DNA of 64,000 nucleotides. Source: Gammaproteobacteria bacterium. Lineage in GTDB: Bacteria; Pseudomonadota; Gammaproteobacteria; HK1. The position numbers were made by a program, and so were the translations under genes. Numbering within the stretch: the stretch's first letter is position 1; each line of letters opens with the position of its first letter. Positions 63,304-64,000 of the stretch are shown here, piece after piece. The notes beneath the pieces were generated by a model. It was not told the DNA's origin. It was given only the letters and a program-made list of their open reading frames with translations, and made no database searches. The stretch spans positions 124,001-188,000 of the forward strand of contig WLWT01000001.1 in the NCBI GenBank assembly GCA_012103455.1, in the 5' to 3' direction.

Positions 63304-63915
63304 TTAGCGCGGTCCATGTTCTCGCCACAGCTCGATCATTTTGCGACCTCTCGTCGAGGGTTCATAGAAAAGTTTCCCAGCCGCACTCCGGATTTTCACA
63401 GCAGATGGAGTCGTAAGGCCCGAACTCACCAACTGCTCCATGCGCCATTGCTGGGAAAGCAGTTCATCGTCGCCGTGTTCCAGAAATGATTCGAGGTCAT
63501 CAATGAATGCGGTGTCAATAGCTGCCGCTAGACGGCGAAACTGAGCCCCGTCAAGATGGCCGCCCAAGAAGCAGGCGTAGAACACCCCCAACAGATCTGC
63601 CTTTTTCAGGTCGGATAGTTTGTCCAAGACGAGCAACACTGCTTCTCCGGTCCGACGCTTTTGATCATCGTCAGACAGAATTTGCTTCTGAAACTTCATC
63701 CGATCCGGCTTTGCCGTTGACTCTAGTTGTTCGATGAACCGCTGAACCTTTGACACGAAGATCCGATCCCGGAGGTCCGCTCTTCCAGCAACAAGTTTCA
63801 CCGCGGTACCGACAACTGGAATGCTCTTGACAATTTCGTTGTCAATGAGTGCGTCGGCGACCACCTCAGCGCTCTCTAGTACGACTTCCAATAGCTTGGG
63901 TGGTTCTTTGGCCAT
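63304..63915 (-). CDS. cassette gene of unknown function with a hydrophobic hairpin
   Basis: A 203-residue, mostly helical protein. Residues about 28-46 (IVKSIPVVGTAVKLVAGRA) form a moderately hydrophobic hairpin; the rest is charged helices (SKVQRFIEQLESTAKPDRMK, LVLDKLSDLKKADLLGVFYA). Not recognised as a named family; the VGTAVK helix resembles segments of proteins found in phage-defence loci, but no function is claimed. The ATG at 63915 follows GTTAGCG of an attC-like core by seven bases. The TAA stop overlaps the 3' end of the group IIC intron, so this is a typical cassette. Confidence 0.7.
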   Translation of the reverse strand: MAKEPPKLLEVVLESAEVVADALIDNEIVKSIPVVGTAVKLVAGRADLRDRIFVSKVQRFIEQLESTAKPDRMKFQKQILSDDDQKRRTGEAVLLVLDKLSDLKKADLLGVFYACFLGGHLDGAQFRRLAAAIDTAFIDDLESFLEHGDDELLSQQWRMEQLVSSGLTTPSAVKIRSAAGKLFYEPSTRGRKMIELWREHGPR

Positions 63916-63922
63916 GCTTACG

Positions 63923-63975
63923 CGCTAACAGGTATTCAACGGACTTTTGTCGCGGAGTTCTACGGCGGGTTATCG
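63923..63975 (-). other. possible attC site at the right edge
   Basis: Minus strand GATAACCC to GTTAGCG, about 53 nt, with inner complementary pieces CCGCCG / CGCGG. The GTTAGCG end is placed correctly relative to the next gene, but the stem is weak and could extend to 63989. Confidence 0.4.
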
Positions 63976-64000
63976 TAGCCGTTTATGGCAATGTGCCATG

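Larger units (their letters stand above)
62394..63304 (+). mobile_element. group IIC-attC intron remnant
   Basis: 5' end GTACGCCCGGCATGGGCATG just after TTGT, followed by about 400 nt of domain I-type sequence (GGGGTGTAAGTCCCC, GGAAGTCTGGCG). MITE1 copy h then interrupts. Next is the 3' part of the maturase gene and domains V-VI (CCCTGTGCGGAGCCGCATGC / AGGG; GGAGCCTAGAGACCTCC), ending CTACCCGAT. The reverse transcriptase domain is deleted, so it cannot move by itself. Confidence 0.8.

Noticed and set aside
1..64000. CRISPR arrays, tRNA or rRNA genes
   Set aside because: No regularly spaced identical repeats and no cloverleaf or rRNA-like segments were seen on reading; the dispersed repeats are MITEs and attC sites.

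Overview
The window looks like accessory DNA from an environmental gammaproteobacterium. That placement is inferred from protein style and mobile-element content; there is no rRNA or tRNA gene here to confirm it. It has three parts with different character.

(1) Positions 1-17,250 are an integron cassette array with no integrase in view. Short gene units, mostly on the minus strand, are separated by attC-like inverted repeats with R'' (RYYYAAC) and R' (GTTRRRY-like) ends. Cargo includes two membrane or glycine-zipper proteins, a type II restriction-modification pair, an Excalibur protein, a Fic protein, an ASCH protein coupled to a large GNAT-PIN protein, a RadC-like protein, two toxin-antitoxin pairs, and an HNH protein with an RsiV/DUF3298-like tail. 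Three short inverted-repeat families (called MITE1, MITE2 and MITE3 here), a decayed IS1182-type element and a 91-nt group IIC intron remnant have invaded the array, several of them exactly at attC cores.

(2) Positions 17,700-53,850 are mostly GC-richer chromosomal-type genes. They begin with a RelE-UvrD-ankyrin helicase split by an intact IS630 element. Next come a CoA-thioester metabolism block (two CaiB/BaiF CoA-transferases, two acyl-CoA dehydrogenases, a CoA-hydrolase remnant), a Nudix hydrolase, a degenerate trypsin-like protein and an Fe-alcohol dehydrogenase. A defence island follows at 32.9-43.4 kb: a DUF262 + HEPN pair whose upstream partner gene was cut by another IS630, then a complete type I Wadjet operon (jetABCD). 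After it lie metabolic genes: a Cys/Met PLP enzyme, a desaturase, an M20 amidohydrolase, a Zn-metallopeptidase, an alpha/beta hydrolase, an O-methyltransferase-like gene, a luciferase-like monooxygenase and an MFS transporter.

(3) Positions 53,880-64,000 are a dense graveyard of mobile DNA. It holds a group II intron 3' end fused to a decapitated DNA methyltransferase, three IS630 copies that share one in-frame TGA nonsense codon, and an XRE regulator with two ATCC-N7-GGAT operators. A 6-kb composite-transposon-like unit (two inverted ISKra4-type elements around a frameshifted methyltransferase) splits a MITE3. Cassette-type DNA returns at the right edge, with a group IIC-attC intron remnant inserted after TTGT of an attC and an unknown cassette gene.

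Several insertions can be undone on paper. Removing IS630 plus one TA rejoins the helicase frame, removing MITE2 plus one 9-bp duplication rejoins radC, and removing IS630 copies 3 and 4 rejoins an ISKra4 transposase frame. The most promising leads are the GNAT-PIN-ASCH/ASCH cassette, the HNH-DUF3298-like cassette, the DUF262-HEPN locus and the attC-targeting of the MITE3/IS1182-type family.
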